Shown here: piece after piece, positions 53,435-62,023 of the stretch
Numbering within the stretch: position 1 is the stretch's first letter
How the letters are laid out: every line of letters starts with the position of its first letter
From: Streptomyces sp. CHD11
Lineage (GTDB): Bacteria > Actinomycetota > Actinomycetes > Streptomycetales > Streptomycetaceae
DNA: 64,000 bases
Reading direction: 5' to 3'
Assembly: GCF_018638295.1 (NCBI RefSeq)
Contig: NZ_JABTTS010000007.1
Span: 147,439-211,438 of the forward strand
Notes under the pieces: generated by a model
What the model was told of the DNA's origin: nothing
The model's database searches: none
Seen by the model: the letters and a program-made list of their open reading frames with translations, nothing else
Position numbers and translations under genes: made by a program

Positions 53435-53558
53435 CGCGCTCACCCGGCCACGGTCCGTACGCGCTCACCCGGCCACGGTCCGTGCGGGCTCACCGGCCAC
53501 GGTCCGTGCGGGCTTGCTCGGCTGTGGTCCGTGTGGGCTTGCTCGGTCGTGGTCTGTA
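53435..53558. repeat. Five tandem copies of a 25-bp unit
   Basis: Units start at 53435, 53460, 53485, 53509 and 53534 and share CGGGCT(C/T)--CCGGCCACGGTCCGTG-like sequence. The first two are nearly identical; the last two diverge in parallel (GCTTGCTCGG). They lie between two terminator hairpins in a 301-bp gene-free gap (53343-53643). Confidence 0.9.
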
Positions 53559-53579
53559 CGGGGCCGCTCGGCGCGCGGG

Positions 53580-53624
53580 ACGCGGTGGCCCGGCCGCGTA
53601 CGGCACGCGGCCGGGCCACCGCGT
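53580..53624 (-). terminator. Hairpin terminator for the minus-strand FAD/ATP-grasp pair
   Basis: Perfect 20-bp inverted repeat (53580-53599 and 53605-53624), loop ACGGC, ending 20 nt from the stop at 53644. Confidence 0.9.
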
Positions 53625-53643
53625 ACGGACGTGTCCGCCCGGC

Positions 53644-54912
53644 TCAGCCGCGCACCGGGGACGGCGCACCGCTGCGGCTGCCGCTTCCCGGTACGGGGAC
53701 CGTGCCGCGCACCGGGGCCGCCCCGAGCCGCCGGCGCACCCCCTGGACCAGCGTCGACGCCGTGAACGTCGCGCCGTGCACGAAGCGCATGGCGGGGCCG
53801 AAGCCGGAGGCGGTCACCAGACCCGCGAAGAACAGGCCGTGGTGCGAGGACTCGAAGGTGTGGCCGAGCGCCGGGGAGCCGTCGGGCAGCGCCGCCAGTG
53901 AGCCGCGCAGCTCGGCGGAGAGCAGACCGAGCCGTTCGCGGTGCGCCTTGAAACCGGTGGCGGCGATGACGTGCTCGGTCTCCAGGCTGCGCCGGGCGCC
54001 GGCGTTGTCGGTCAGGTCCAGGCGCAGGCCGCCGGGCACCGCCGAGGCCGCGGTGACCTCGTGGCCCGGCAGCAGGTCCACCGTCCGCTCCACCCGGTCC
54101 CGCACCCACCACGCGCCGGCCGGACCCAGCGCCGTGGCCGCGATCCGTGACCGGGTCGCCTCGGGCAGCCGCCGGAACAGGCCGGGGCGCTCGGAGTAGA
54201 ACCAGTTGCGCCAGCCGGGGCCGAGCCCGCTGTGCGGCGACCGGAACGACTGCCACCGGGACCGCTCCCAGGCCGGCGGCACATCGTTCCACCGCAGCCG
54301 CTCGGCGCGCGCCAGCACCCGTACCCGCGTGCCCTGTTCGGCGAGGAGCGCGGCCGTCTCCAGCGCCGCCTGGCCGCCGCCGATCACCGTGACGTCCTTG
54401 CCCTGGAAGCCGCCGAGGTCGCTGTGGTGGCTGCTGTGCGTCACCAGCGTCGGGTGCAGTCCGCGCAGGGCCGCCGGCACCTCGATGAACGGCATCACCC
54501 CGACCGCCAGCGCCACCGTCCGCGCCTGCAGCGACTCCCCGTCCTCGGTGACCACGGTGAATCCGTCGGCGCCGGAGGAGACCCGGGTGATCGTGCGCTC
54601 GTCCACCGCAGGCACGGCGTTGCGGGCGAACCACAGGCCGTACGAGGCGAACGTCGCCACCGGGATCGGCTCCGCGTGACGCGCCGTCAGGCCCTGCTCG
54701 GCACAGTACGCGTCGAGCTTCCACCGCCCGGACGGGTCGGAGAGGTTGGACGCCCACGGTTCCGACTTCAGGAACATGCCGGCGGGCATGTGGTCCCGCC
54801 AGGACGCCATGGGACGGCCGAAGACGCGCAGGCTCAGTCCGGCGGCCGCGGCGTGGGACGCGATCGACAGTCCGTACGGACCCGCGCCCACCACCAGGAG
54901 GTCGTACATCAT
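53644..54912 (-). CDS. FAD/NAD(P)-binding oxidoreductase, SidA/IucD-like
   Basis: The 422-residue flavoprotein has two nucleotide folds: YDLLVVGAGPYGLSIASHAAAAGLSLRVFGRP at the N-terminus (FAD) and VTVIGGGQAALETAALLAEQGTRVRVLARA near residue 160 (NADPH). It also has a late ATG motif, EHVIAATGFKAH. ASWRDHMPAGMFLKSEPWASNLSDP resembles the N-hydroxylating monooxygenase and related oxidoreductase group. ATG 54912 overlaps the ATP-grasp stop by one base. The last 30 residues are a basic, Pro/Ser-rich tail of doubtful meaning. The substrate is probably the product or precursor of the coupled ligase; this is inference. Confidence 0.82.
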   Translation of the reverse strand: MMYDLLVVGAGPYGLSIASHAAAAGLSLRVFGRPMASWRDHMPAGMFLKSEPWASNLSDPSGRWKLDAYCAEQGLTARHAEPIPVATFASYGLWFARNAVPAVDERTITRVSSGADGFTVVTEDGESLQARTVALAVGVMPFIEVPAALRGLHPTLVTHSSHHSDLGGFQGKDVTVIGGGQAALETAALLAEQGTRVRVLARAERLRWNDVPPAWERSRWQSFRSPHSGLGPGWRNWFYSERPGLFRRLPEATRSRIAATALGPAGAWWVRDRVERTVDLLPGHEVTAASAVPGGLRLDLTDNAGARRSLETEHVIAATGFKAHRERLGLLSAELRGSLAALPDGSPALGHTFESSHHGLFFAGLVTASGFGPAMRFVHGATFTASTLVQGVRRRLGAAPVRGTVPVPGSGSRSGAPSPVRG

Positions 54913-56192
54913 CAGCTGCTCGCTTTCTCGTTGTCGGTCGGGGAGGTCGGGGAGGTCGGGGAGGCCGGGTGCGGTGTGGCCGCCCGGGGGACCGGGCGCG
55001 GCGCCGGTACCGGAGCCGGCGCGACCAGTCGCCGGCGCAGCCGGCCGGACACATGGCGGGCCCACAGGGCCCACATCGCCCGGCCGGGGGCCCGGTCGTC
55101 GCCCGCGTACCAGGCCAGTTCGCGTCCGGCGGGCGGCGTGCGCAGCGCGGCGAACGGCGCGTAGTTCTCCACCACGAACGCCCGCCCGGCCACCGGTTCG
55201 CCCTCCGGCACCGGACGGCCGGTCAGATCCAGGTGCAGGGCGCGTACGACGTCCAGTCCCGCGCTGTCCGCGAACAGCCGGAACTGGGCGCCGGGGCGCG
55301 GGTTGAAGTCGAGGAGGTGGTATCGGCCCGACGCGGCGCAGCGGCGGAAGTCGAGGTCGAGGACGCCGCGGTAGCCGAGCTCCGAGGTGAGCCGCTCGGC
55401 GAGCGCGCACACCTCGGCGTTGGGCGTCCAGTGGCCGACCGCGGTCAGTCCCGCGCCGCGCGGCCAGGACAGCCGCTTGCGGCCGGAGCCGCCCGCGCGG
55501 ACGGTCCCCGAGCGGTCGGCGTAGCCGTGGAAGAACCAGTCCCGGTCCTCGCCCGGCGGCAGATACGACTGCAGCAGCAGCGCACTGCCCGCCTCGGCGG
55601 TGCGCGCGTGCAGCTCCCGGGCCTGCCGGGGGGAGTGGACGAGCTGGGTGCTGCGCAGTCCGCTGCCCGGAGGGAGCAGCCAGGGGCGGCTCCACTTCGC
55701 GACCAGCGGCAGCCCGAGGCGCCCCGCGTCCTCGGCCGCCCGGCCGGGGCTGTCGGGCAGCAGCGTCGGGGGGTGCGGGACTCCGGCGGCGGCGCACAGG
55801 GTGGCCAGTTGGGCCTTGTCGGCGACGCGTTCGGGCAGGGTGGCCGGCAGCGCGGGCAGCAGATAGGACGGGGCGAGGTCGCCGCGCAGCCGTGCCGCGG
55901 CGATCGCGGTGGCGTCGTCCATGGGGACCAGCACGGCCGGCCGCCCCACCTGTGCGGCCACCCGGCGCAGCACCGCGAGGATCTCCTCCGCGCTCGCCCC
56001 CGGGGCCGGCGGGGCGTGCAGACGGCGCACGTACCGCGAGCGCCGCACGGGGCTTCCCGCGCAGTCGGCGACGACATGCACCTCCACGCCGGCTCGGCCG
56101 AGCGACCGTACGGCCCCGAGCGTTCCGTGGTGAAAGGGATTCCGGTCGATCCGCAGCACTACGGCGGGGATCCCGGTGTCAAGCAGCGACAC
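54912..56192 (-). CDS. ATP-grasp carboxylate-amine ligase
   Basis: The 426-residue protein has a pre-ATP-grasp Rossmann part (PAVVLRIDRNPFHHGTLGAVRSLGRAGVEVHVVAD). The ATP-grasp core follows: VADKAQLATLCAAAGVPHP, LVAKWSRPWLL, LLLQSYLPPGEDRDWFFHGY and, with metal ligands, GYRGVLDLDFRR----YHLLDFNPRPGAQFRLF. This is unrelated in detail to the graspetide ligase. The last 55 residues are Pro/Arg-rich with a TSPTSPTD repeat. Similar ligases are seen near actinobacterial exopolysaccharide or small-molecule loci. The two joined substrates are unknown. Transcribed from the 189-bp gap shared with the GH26-like gene. Confidence 0.82.
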   Translation of the reverse strand: MSLLDTGIPAVVLRIDRNPFHHGTLGAVRSLGRAGVEVHVVADCAGSPVRRSRYVRRLHAPPAPGASAEEILAVLRRVAAQVGRPAVLVPMDDATAIAAARLRGDLAPSYLLPALPATLPERVADKAQLATLCAAAGVPHPPTLLPDSPGRAAEDAGRLGLPLVAKWSRPWLLPPGSGLRSTQLVHSPRQARELHARTAEAGSALLLQSYLPPGEDRDWFFHGYADRSGTVRAGGSGRKRLSWPRGAGLTAVGHWTPNAEVCALAERLTSELGYRGVLDLDFRRCAASGRYHLLDFNPRPGAQFRLFADSAGLDVVRALHLDLTGRPVPEGEPVAGRAFVVENYAPFAALRTPPAGRELAWYAGDDRAPGRAMWALWARHVSGRLRRRLVAPAPVPAPRPVPRAATPHPASPTSPTSPTDNEKASS

Positions 56193-56321
56193 GCATTCTC
56201 ACTTTCTTCAGGTACCGGCTCACCCGCACGGGTCACTCCGGCACTCGAAAGCCGCAGTGACAGTGGCACCGTCGGATTTCTTATGACTGACTTCATATGA
56301 CTGGTCGTCAATAACGAGGAT

Positions 56322-56348
56322 TCAGGCGTCAGGCGTCAGGCGTCAGGC
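56322..56348. repeat. Short 7-bp tandem repeat upstream of the GH26-like gene
   Basis: TCAGGCG occurs three times in tandem plus a partial copy. It is adjacent to an AT-rich stretch (56279-56320), unusual at this G+C and probably promoter DNA for one or both divergent genes. Confidence 0.85.
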
Positions 56349-56381
56349 AGAAGGCGGACGAGCGAGAAAGAGGAACAGCCA

Positions 56382-57707
56382 ATGGCCCCACAGCACAGGC
56401 GGGTCCGAGCCCGCGGAATGGCCGTGGGCGCGGCGGCGGTCATCGTGTCGGCCGCCCTGGCGGCCGGCCCCGCGGCGGGGGCGGTGCGAGCCGAGGACTC
56501 CCGTCCCGCACGGCCGGCCCCGACGGAGCCCCCGGCCGCGCCGGCCGTCCCGGCACCCACCGTCCCCACACCGAACATCTCCACACCGGAGGTCCCCGTA
56601 CCGGAGGCCCCCGTGGTCCCGCCCGTCCACCCGCCCTCGCTCACCCCGCCGTCGGTCACCCCGCCCGGCCAGGAGCAGGACCGCGACGTCCCGGCCTTCG
56701 GCGCGTTCCTCGCCTCCGACGACCGCGGTGTGGCCCGCATGCAGCAGCTCAGCCGCTGGCTGGGCGGCGCCGAGCTGCGTGTCGGCCACACCTACCTGCC
56801 GGGCAACCGCTGGAGCGACATCGAGGGCGACATCCAGTTCCTCGAGTCGTGGGCGGACTGGCGCAACGCCGAGGACGACCGGATGCTCGTCCTCAACGTC
56901 CCCCTGCAGGAGCGCAACGAGGAGGGCGTCTCCGACGAGGAGGTCCGCACCCTGCTGCGGCGGGGCGCGGCCGGGGAGTTCGACCACCACTTCCGTGCCC
57001 TCGCCGAGCGGCTGGTCGCACTGAAGGTGCCGGACACGATCCTGGTCCTCGGCTGGGAGATGAACGGCGTCACGTACACCCACCGCTGCGGTCCCGACCC
57101 GGAATCCTGGAAGAAGTACTGGAACCGCATCGTCAGGACCATGCGCGCGGTACCCGGCCAGAACTTCACGTTCGACTTCACCCCGAGCCGGGGCCGGGAC
57201 GCCGTCCCCTGGACGGAGTGCTACCCGGGGGACGACACGGTCGACATCGTCGGAATGGATTCCTACGACCAGCCGTCCGGGATGTCCTTCGACGAACAGA
57301 TCGAGGAACCCTACGGACTCCAGGCCCACGTCGATTTCGCCAAGGCGCACGGCAAGCCCATCTCCTATCCGGAGTGGGGGCTTTTCCGCAACGGTGACAA
57401 TCCCGAGTACATGCGGCGCATGCTCGAGTGGATGGAGGAGCACCGGCCGCTCTACAACACGGTGACCGACTACTGCCCGCACGGGGTGTGGCAGTGCGAC
57501 GACAATCCGGACTCCTCCCGCGTCTACCGGTCCTTTCTCTACGGCCGCACCCATGACGCCGACCCGGACGCCACCCCGGCACCGACCGCGCCGGAGGGAC
57601 CGCTGCCGCCGCGGAACTGCGCGCCGCTGGACCTGGGCCGCTGGGTGGAGCACTGGCTCGGCGGGAAGCTCTGCCTGCGCTTCGACTGGTGGTCGCGCAC
57701 CCGCTAG
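56382..57707 (+). CDS. Secreted GH26-like glycoside hydrolase
   Basis: The 441-residue protein has a signal peptide (1-34), a Pro/Val/Thr-rich linker (about 45-100) and a TIM-barrel catalytic part resembling GH26 beta-mannanases and related polysaccharide hydrolases. Likely acid/base Glu226 sits in LGWEMNGV and likely nucleophile Glu331 in SYPEWGLF, both at family-typical positions. ATG 56382 has AGAGGAACAGCCA upstream. It is read towards, and converges on, the exopolysaccharide operon, so it may trim or release that polymer. Two Cys in the final segment (NCAPLDLGR...GGKLCLRF) could form a disulfide. Confidence 0.82.
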   Translation: MAPQHRRVRARGMAVGAAAVIVSAALAAGPAAGAVRAEDSRPARPAPTEPPAAPAVPAPTVPTPNISTPEVPVPEAPVVPPVHPPSLTPPSVTPPGQEQDRDVPAFGAFLASDDRGVARMQQLSRWLGGAELRVGHTYLPGNRWSDIEGDIQFLESWADWRNAEDDRMLVLNVPLQERNEEGVSDEEVRTLLRRGAAGEFDHHFRALAERLVALKVPDTILVLGWEMNGVTYTHRCGPDPESWKKYWNRIVRTMRAVPGQNFTFDFTPSRGRDAVPWTECYPGDDTVDIVGMDSYDQPSGMSFDEQIEEPYGLQAHVDFAKAHGKPISYPEWGLFRNGDNPEYMRRMLEWMEEHRPLYNTVTDYCPHGVWQCDDNPDSSRVYRSFLYGRTHDADPDATPAPTAPEGPLPPRNCAPLDLGRWVEHWLGGKLCLRFDWWSRTR

Positions 57708-57739
57708 ACGGGGACGTCCCCCGGCCGGGTTCACCGCCG

Positions 57740-58393
57740 TCACCGCTGCACGTCGGCGGCGGTGGCCGGGCCGGGCACCGAGGCGGCGGGCATGGGATCG
57801 TCGGCCTCCCGGCCGGCCCGTCCCGGCCGCACGAGCAGGGCCAGCCCGCCCAGCAGGCCGCCCCCGCTCGCCCCGACCAGCACGGTGATCGCCGGTGACG
57901 CGGACGCCGGCCCGCTCGGCTTCACCGCGCGGGAGAACTGCACCAGCCGCACCTGCGTGCTGCCCTTGGTGTCCTCCGCGTGCCGGGTCAGCGCGCGCGA
58001 GACCGCGTTGGCCATGTCGACGGCCTGCTCGGCCCGCGCGGAGGTGGCCGTGACGGAGACCATCGGCGCGTCCGGCGAGGTCGCCGTGCGCACGCTGTCC
58101 CGCAGCGTCCGCACCGGCACCCCGGCCCACACCTGCGCGTCACCGAGCACCGCGAGCTGCGTCGCGACCCGCCCGTACGCCTGGGCGAAACCGCGGGCCG
58201 CGTCCGGAGTGGCGTTCTCGGTCGGCACGGCGACGACATAGCTGGTGGCCGAGTACGAGGCGGGCGTGAGCAGGCCGTACGCGCCGCCGATCAGTCCGCC
58301 GACGAGCGTGCCCGCCACCAGCGCGGACCAGGCCGGCAGCTTCTTGACGCGGTCCAGGGACGGAAGGCGCCGACGGGTCGGGGTGTCGGTCAT
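57740..58393 (-). CDS. Wzz-like polysaccharide chain-length/co-polymerase protein
   Basis: The 217-residue protein has a TM helix near residues 22-44 (WSALVAGTLVGGLIGGAYGLLTP) and a second near 168-187, enclosing a periplasmic helical domain. This is the Wzz/CapA topology of proteins that set chain length with the Wzy polymerase. The cytosolic tail is short and has no Tyr kinase or Tyr cluster. It is the last gene of the exopolysaccharide operon, 15 nt behind the glycosyltransferase. Confidence 0.78.
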   Translation of the reverse strand: MTDTPTRRRLPSLDRVKKLPAWSALVAGTLVGGLIGGAYGLLTPASYSATSYVVAVPTENATPDAARGFAQAYGRVATQLAVLGDAQVWAGVPVRTLRDSVRTATSPDAPMVSVTATSARAEQAVDMANAVSRALTRHAEDTKGSTQVRLVQFSRAVKPSGPASASPAITVLVGASGGGLLGGLALLVRPGRAGREADDPMPAASVPGPATAADVQR

Positions 58394-58408
58394 GACGAGC
58401 TTGCTCCC

Positions 58409-59545
58409 TTAAGGTGCGGCAGACGTCGACGTGCCGGCGACGGCCGCCGCGTACACGTCCATGAGGCGGGCTGTGCTGCGGGTGATGCTGTAGTGGCGGG
58501 CGGCCTCCGCGGCCGTGCGCGGGACCGGGCCCGCCGCCCGGACCTCGGTGATCGCGCGGGCGTACGCCTCCGGACCGCCGCGCACCCGCCGGGCACCGTG
58601 GGAGGCCGCCGGCGGCAGGTCCTCGATCGCCGGGCAGGAGGCGTAGAGCACGGGCAGTCCGGACGCCAGCGCCTCCACGGCCGCGAGCCCGAAGGCCTCC
58701 TCCGCGGACGGGGAGGCGAACAGGTCCATCGCCGAGGTCAGCGAGGGCAGATCAGGGCCGGGGGAGCCGTCGGGGACGGCGGGGCGTTCCCCGGCGAACA
58801 GGACCCGCCCGGCCACCCCGGCCTCATGGGCGGTGCGGCGCAGTACGTGCTCCTCGGGGCCGCCGCCCACCAGCAGCAGCCAGTGGTCCTCCGGGAGCCG
58901 GGCCAGCGCCCGGATCAGGACGTCGAACCGCTTGCCCCGGGCGAGCCGGCCGATGCCGCCGACGACGAAGGCGCCGTGCGGCAGACCGAGGCGCCGCCGG
59001 GTGCGCTCGCGGCGCTCCGGCTCGAAACGGAAACGGTCCACGTCGATGCCGTTGGGGACGACCTCGATCCGCGGGGCGGGCACCCCCCAGCGCCTCAGCC
59101 GGTCGGCCACCGTCGGGGAGACGGCGACCGTCGCCGAGCCGAGCCGCTCGCTCGCCAGATACAGCGCGCGCACCCCCGCGGTCAGCCGCCGCCCCTCCAT
59201 CTGCGAGTCGCCCAGCGAGTGTTCGGTGGCGACGACCGCGCGGACCCCGGCGGCCCGGGCGGCCGGCCGGCCGTAGACGCAGGCACGGTAGAGGTGGGTG
59301 TGCACCAGGTCGTAACCGCCGGAGCGGATCACCTTCACCAGACGGGGCAGGGCGGACAGGTCACGGTTGCCGCCCATGCCCAGATGCACCACGCGGACCC
59401 CGTCGGCGCCCAGCCCTTCGGCGACCGGGCCCGGGTTGGTCAGCGTCACCACGTCGCACTCGACGGGCAGATGACGCAGCAGCAGCCGCAACTGCTGCTC
59501 CGCCCCGCCGACACCGAGACCGGTGATGATGTGCAGCGCCCTCAT
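58409..59545 (-). CDS. Glycosyltransferase family 4
   Basis: The 378-residue GT-B enzyme transfers a sugar to a lipid-linked acceptor. The N-terminal start MRALHIITGLGVGGAEQQL is characteristic. VVPNGIDVDRF and GGIGRLARGKRFDVLIRALA come next, followed by the EX7E motif region PSAEEAFGLAAVEALASGLPVL. ATG 59545 overlaps the deacetylase stop by one base. The donor sugar cannot be told from sequence. Confidence 0.9.
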   Translation of the reverse strand: MRALHIITGLGVGGAEQQLRLLLRHLPVECDVVTLTNPGPVAEGLGADGVRVVHLGMGGNRDLSALPRLVKVIRSGGYDLVHTHLYRACVYGRPAARAAGVRAVVATEHSLGDSQMEGRRLTAGVRALYLASERLGSATVAVSPTVADRLRRWGVPAPRIEVVPNGIDVDRFRFEPERRERTRRRLGLPHGAFVVGGIGRLARGKRFDVLIRALARLPEDHWLLLVGGGPEEHVLRRTAHEAGVAGRVLFAGERPAVPDGSPGPDLPSLTSAMDLFASPSAEEAFGLAAVEALASGLPVLYASCPAIEDLPPAASHGARRVRGGPEAYARAITEVRAAGPVPRTAAEAARHYSITRSTARLMDVYAAAVAGTSTSAAP

Positions 59546-60309
59546 CACACGCCCTCCACCGGGCGCCGGCGCAGCCGGTGCAGCCGGAGCTTGAGATACA
59601 GGCGCGGCGCCGTGTCGTTCTGCCCCACGTGCGCGCGGGGCAGGGCGTGCGGGCCGGTCAGCGGGCCGGGGTCGATGGCGCAGGCGTAGGCGTAGCCGGC
59701 CTTCCGGACGGCCTCGGCCGCGCGGGCGTCGACCGTGCCGTACGGGTAGCAGAAGCCGTGCACCGGGGCGCCGGTCAGCTCGGTGAGGAGGGCGCGGCTC
59801 TCGATGACCTCGGCGGCGAGGGTGGCGTCGTCCGCGCGGGTGAGGTCGACGTGGGTGAGGCCGTGCGAGCCGATCTCCACGCCCGCTTCGGCGGCGCGCC
59901 GGATGCCGTCCGCGGTCAGCAGCGGCTTGCGCGGGCCCATCGGGTCCCACTCGTTGTCACCGCCGAGCCGTCCCGGCAGGACGAAGAGGGTGGCGCCGCA
60001 GTGGAAGCGGTGCAGCAGCGGCAGGGCGGCGGTCAGGAAGTCGGTGTACCCGTCGTCGAAGGTGAGACCGACCAGGCCCCGCCCCTCGCCCCGGGCGCGC
60101 GCGGCGAGCAGGTCGGCGACGGACACGCCCCGCAGTCCGCGCCGGCGCAGCCACGCCAGCTGCCGCTCGAACCGTTCGGGTGTGACGGTGATGCGGTACG
60201 GGTCGTCCGAGCAGTCGCCGACCGAGTGGTACATCGCCACCCAGGGGACGGGGCCGGGCCGGGGCGCCGGGGGTCTGCCGGTGTCGGGGGAGTCAACGGG
60301 AGCGGCCAT
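59545..60309 (-). CDS. Polysaccharide deacetylase (CE4)
   Basis: The 254-residue CE4 NodB-like domain has WVAMYHSVGD at the start, motif 1 GLTFDDGYTDF (catalytic Asp and metal Asp), motif 2 GSHGLTHVDL (two metal His) and motif 3 FCYPYGTVD. There is no signal peptide or TM, so it probably acts inside the cell on a lipid-linked or nucleotide sugar, removing N-acetyl groups. It overlaps the flippase gene by 17 nt. Confidence 0.9.
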   Translation of the reverse strand: MAAPVDSPDTGRPPAPRPGPVPWVAMYHSVGDCSDDPYRITVTPERFERQLAWLRRRGLRGVSVADLLAARARGEGRGLVGLTFDDGYTDFLTAALPLLHRFHCGATLFVLPGRLGGDNEWDPMGPRKPLLTADGIRRAAEAGVEIGSHGLTHVDLTRADDATLAAEVIESRALLTELTGAPVHGFCYPYGTVDARAAEAVRKAGYAYACAIDPGPLTGPHALPRAHVGQNDTAPRLYLKLRLHRLRRRPVEGV

Positions 60310-62023
60310 GTGTGAGCTTTCGTGTGACGGTGCGTACGGAACGCGTCGCGGACGCGCCGAGGACGGACAGGACGAGCGGGACGAAGACGGCGGTCACGGT
60401 GAGCGAGCCGGCCGCGAGCGCCGCCGCCGGTGACGCGAACCGGCTCGCGGCGTACGTGCCGGCGGCGATGGCGAGGGCGGAGGCGAGCACCGGCCGGGTC
60501 AGCCCGGCCAGGACCCCCCGGACGCCCACCGAGACGCCGGTGGCGGCCTCCCGGCGGCCGGTCCGCAGGCCCGCCAGCAGCAGGACGGCGGTGACGGTGA
60601 TACCGAGCGCGTTGGCGGCGGCGATCCCCGCCACCCCCCAGCGGTCCACGGTCGAGGCACCGGCCAGCGACGTCACGACGATGCCCGCCGCCATCACCCC
60701 CACCGGGTACCAACTGGGTCGGCCCGCGGAGAAGTAGCAGCGGACGAAGGCCCCCACGAGGGTCTGGCCGAGCAGACCGAGCGCGTACACCCGCATGACG
60801 TCCGCCGTCGCGGCGGTGTCGGCGGCGGTGAACGCGCCCCGCTGGAAGAGCAGCGAGATCATCTGGGGGGCGCAGGCGACCACCGCGCACATGCCCAGCA
60901 GCACCACACAGGAGGCCAGCACCAGGTCCCGCTCCACACGGGCCCGGGCGCGCGCGGTGTCACCGTCGGCGAGGGCACGCGCCACCACCGGGAAGGTGAC
61001 CGTGCACACCATCAGCGACAGCGTCATCGGGATCTGGGCGACCTTCTGCGCGTAGTTCAGGTGCGAGATGGCCCCGGCGGGCAGGGAGGACGCCAGGAAG
61101 CGCTCGACGAGGACCTGCGACTGGCGGCACAGCGCGAACAGCAGCACGGCGGCGATCAGGGCGAACCGCACCTGCCGCTCCGGCTCCCCGGCCGGCCCGT
61201 CGGCGGCGGCGGGCCGGGGCGCGCGCGAGCCCAGCTGCCGGCAGAGCGACGGCAGCTGCACCGCCACCATCAGAGCGCCGCCCACCGCGACCCCGACCGC
61301 GGCGGAACGCACCCCCCACTCCCCGCCCAGCAGGAACATCATCGCGACGATGCCCGTGTTGTAGGCGACATAGATCGCCGCCGGCGCGAAGAAGCGGCGG
61401 TGCGCCCGCAGCGCGGCGCTGCAGTACCCGGCGAGGCCGAACGCCAGCAGGCTGAGCGCGGTGAGCCGGGTGCAGTCCACGGCGAGACGCTGATCGGACA
61501 GACCGGGCGCCAGCACCCGGACCAGGTAGGGGGCCCCGGCGGCGACCAGCGCGGCCACCGCGGTGAGGGCCAGGCACAGCCGGGGCAGGGTCGCCCTGAC
61601 CAGATCGCGCACCGGATCCCCGGGCACGCCCCGGGCGCGCCGCGCCAGCGCCACACTGAACGCGGGGATCAGCGCGATCGCCAGCCCGTCCTCGATCAGC
61701 AGCGTGGCGGCGATCTCCGGCACCGTCCACGCGACGAGGAAGGCATCGGTGTCGCTCCCGGCGCCGAACAGCCGCGCCAGCGACTGGTCACGCACCAGCC
61801 CCAGCACCGACCCGGCGATGGACAGCGCCGCGGTGACCAGAGCGGCCCGCGCGAGAAACCCCCGGGACGCCGCCGGGCCGGGCGGCGGCGCGGGATCCCG
61901 GGGCTCGGGCGCGCCCGGGGCGGGACCGGCGGGCGGGGGGCCGTCGGACGGAGGGCCGTCGGTCCTGAGGCCGCCGGGACCGAGGGCGGGCGGGCCGGGG
62001 GTCTGCGAGGGCAGGACCGTCAT
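60293..62023 (-). CDS. MurJ/Wzx-like lipid-linked oligosaccharide flippase (MOP family)
   Basis: The 576-residue protein has a Pro/Gly-rich tail of about 55 residues followed by about 14 TM helices. Family motifs include SIAGSVLGLVRDQSLARLFGAGSDTDAFLVAWTVPE, close to MurJ, and the LLFQRGAFTAADTAATADVMRVYALGLLGQTL region. In this operon it should flip the exopolysaccharide repeat unit rather than lipid II. ATG 62023 overlaps the polymerase stop by 4 nt; the frame upstream is an open shadow. Confidence 0.87.
   Translation of the reverse strand: MTVLPSQTPGPPALGPGGLRTDGPPSDGPPPAGPAPGAPEPRDPAPPPGPAASRGFLARAALVTAALSIAGSVLGLVRDQSLARLFGAGSDTDAFLVAWTVPEIAATLLIEDGLAIALIPAFSVALARRARGVPGDPVRDLVRATLPRLCLALTAVAALVAAGAPYLVRVLAPGLSDQRLAVDCTRLTALSLLAFGLAGYCSAALRAHRRFFAPAAIYVAYNTGIVAMMFLLGGEWGVRSAAVGVAVGGALMVAVQLPSLCRQLGSRAPRPAAADGPAGEPERQVRFALIAAVLLFALCRQSQVLVERFLASSLPAGAISHLNYAQKVAQIPMTLSLMVCTVTFPVVARALADGDTARARARVERDLVLASCVVLLGMCAVVACAPQMISLLFQRGAFTAADTAATADVMRVYALGLLGQTLVGAFVRCYFSAGRPSWYPVGVMAAGIVVTSLAGASTVDRWGVAGIAAANALGITVTAVLLLAGLRTGRREAATGVSVGVRGVLAGLTRPVLASALAIAAGTYAASRFASPAAALAAGSLTVTAVFVPLVLSVLGASATRSVRTVTRKLTHGRSR

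Noticed and set aside
53435..53558. CRISPR array
   Set aside because: The 25-bp units are directly adjacent with no spacers, and no cas gene is present.
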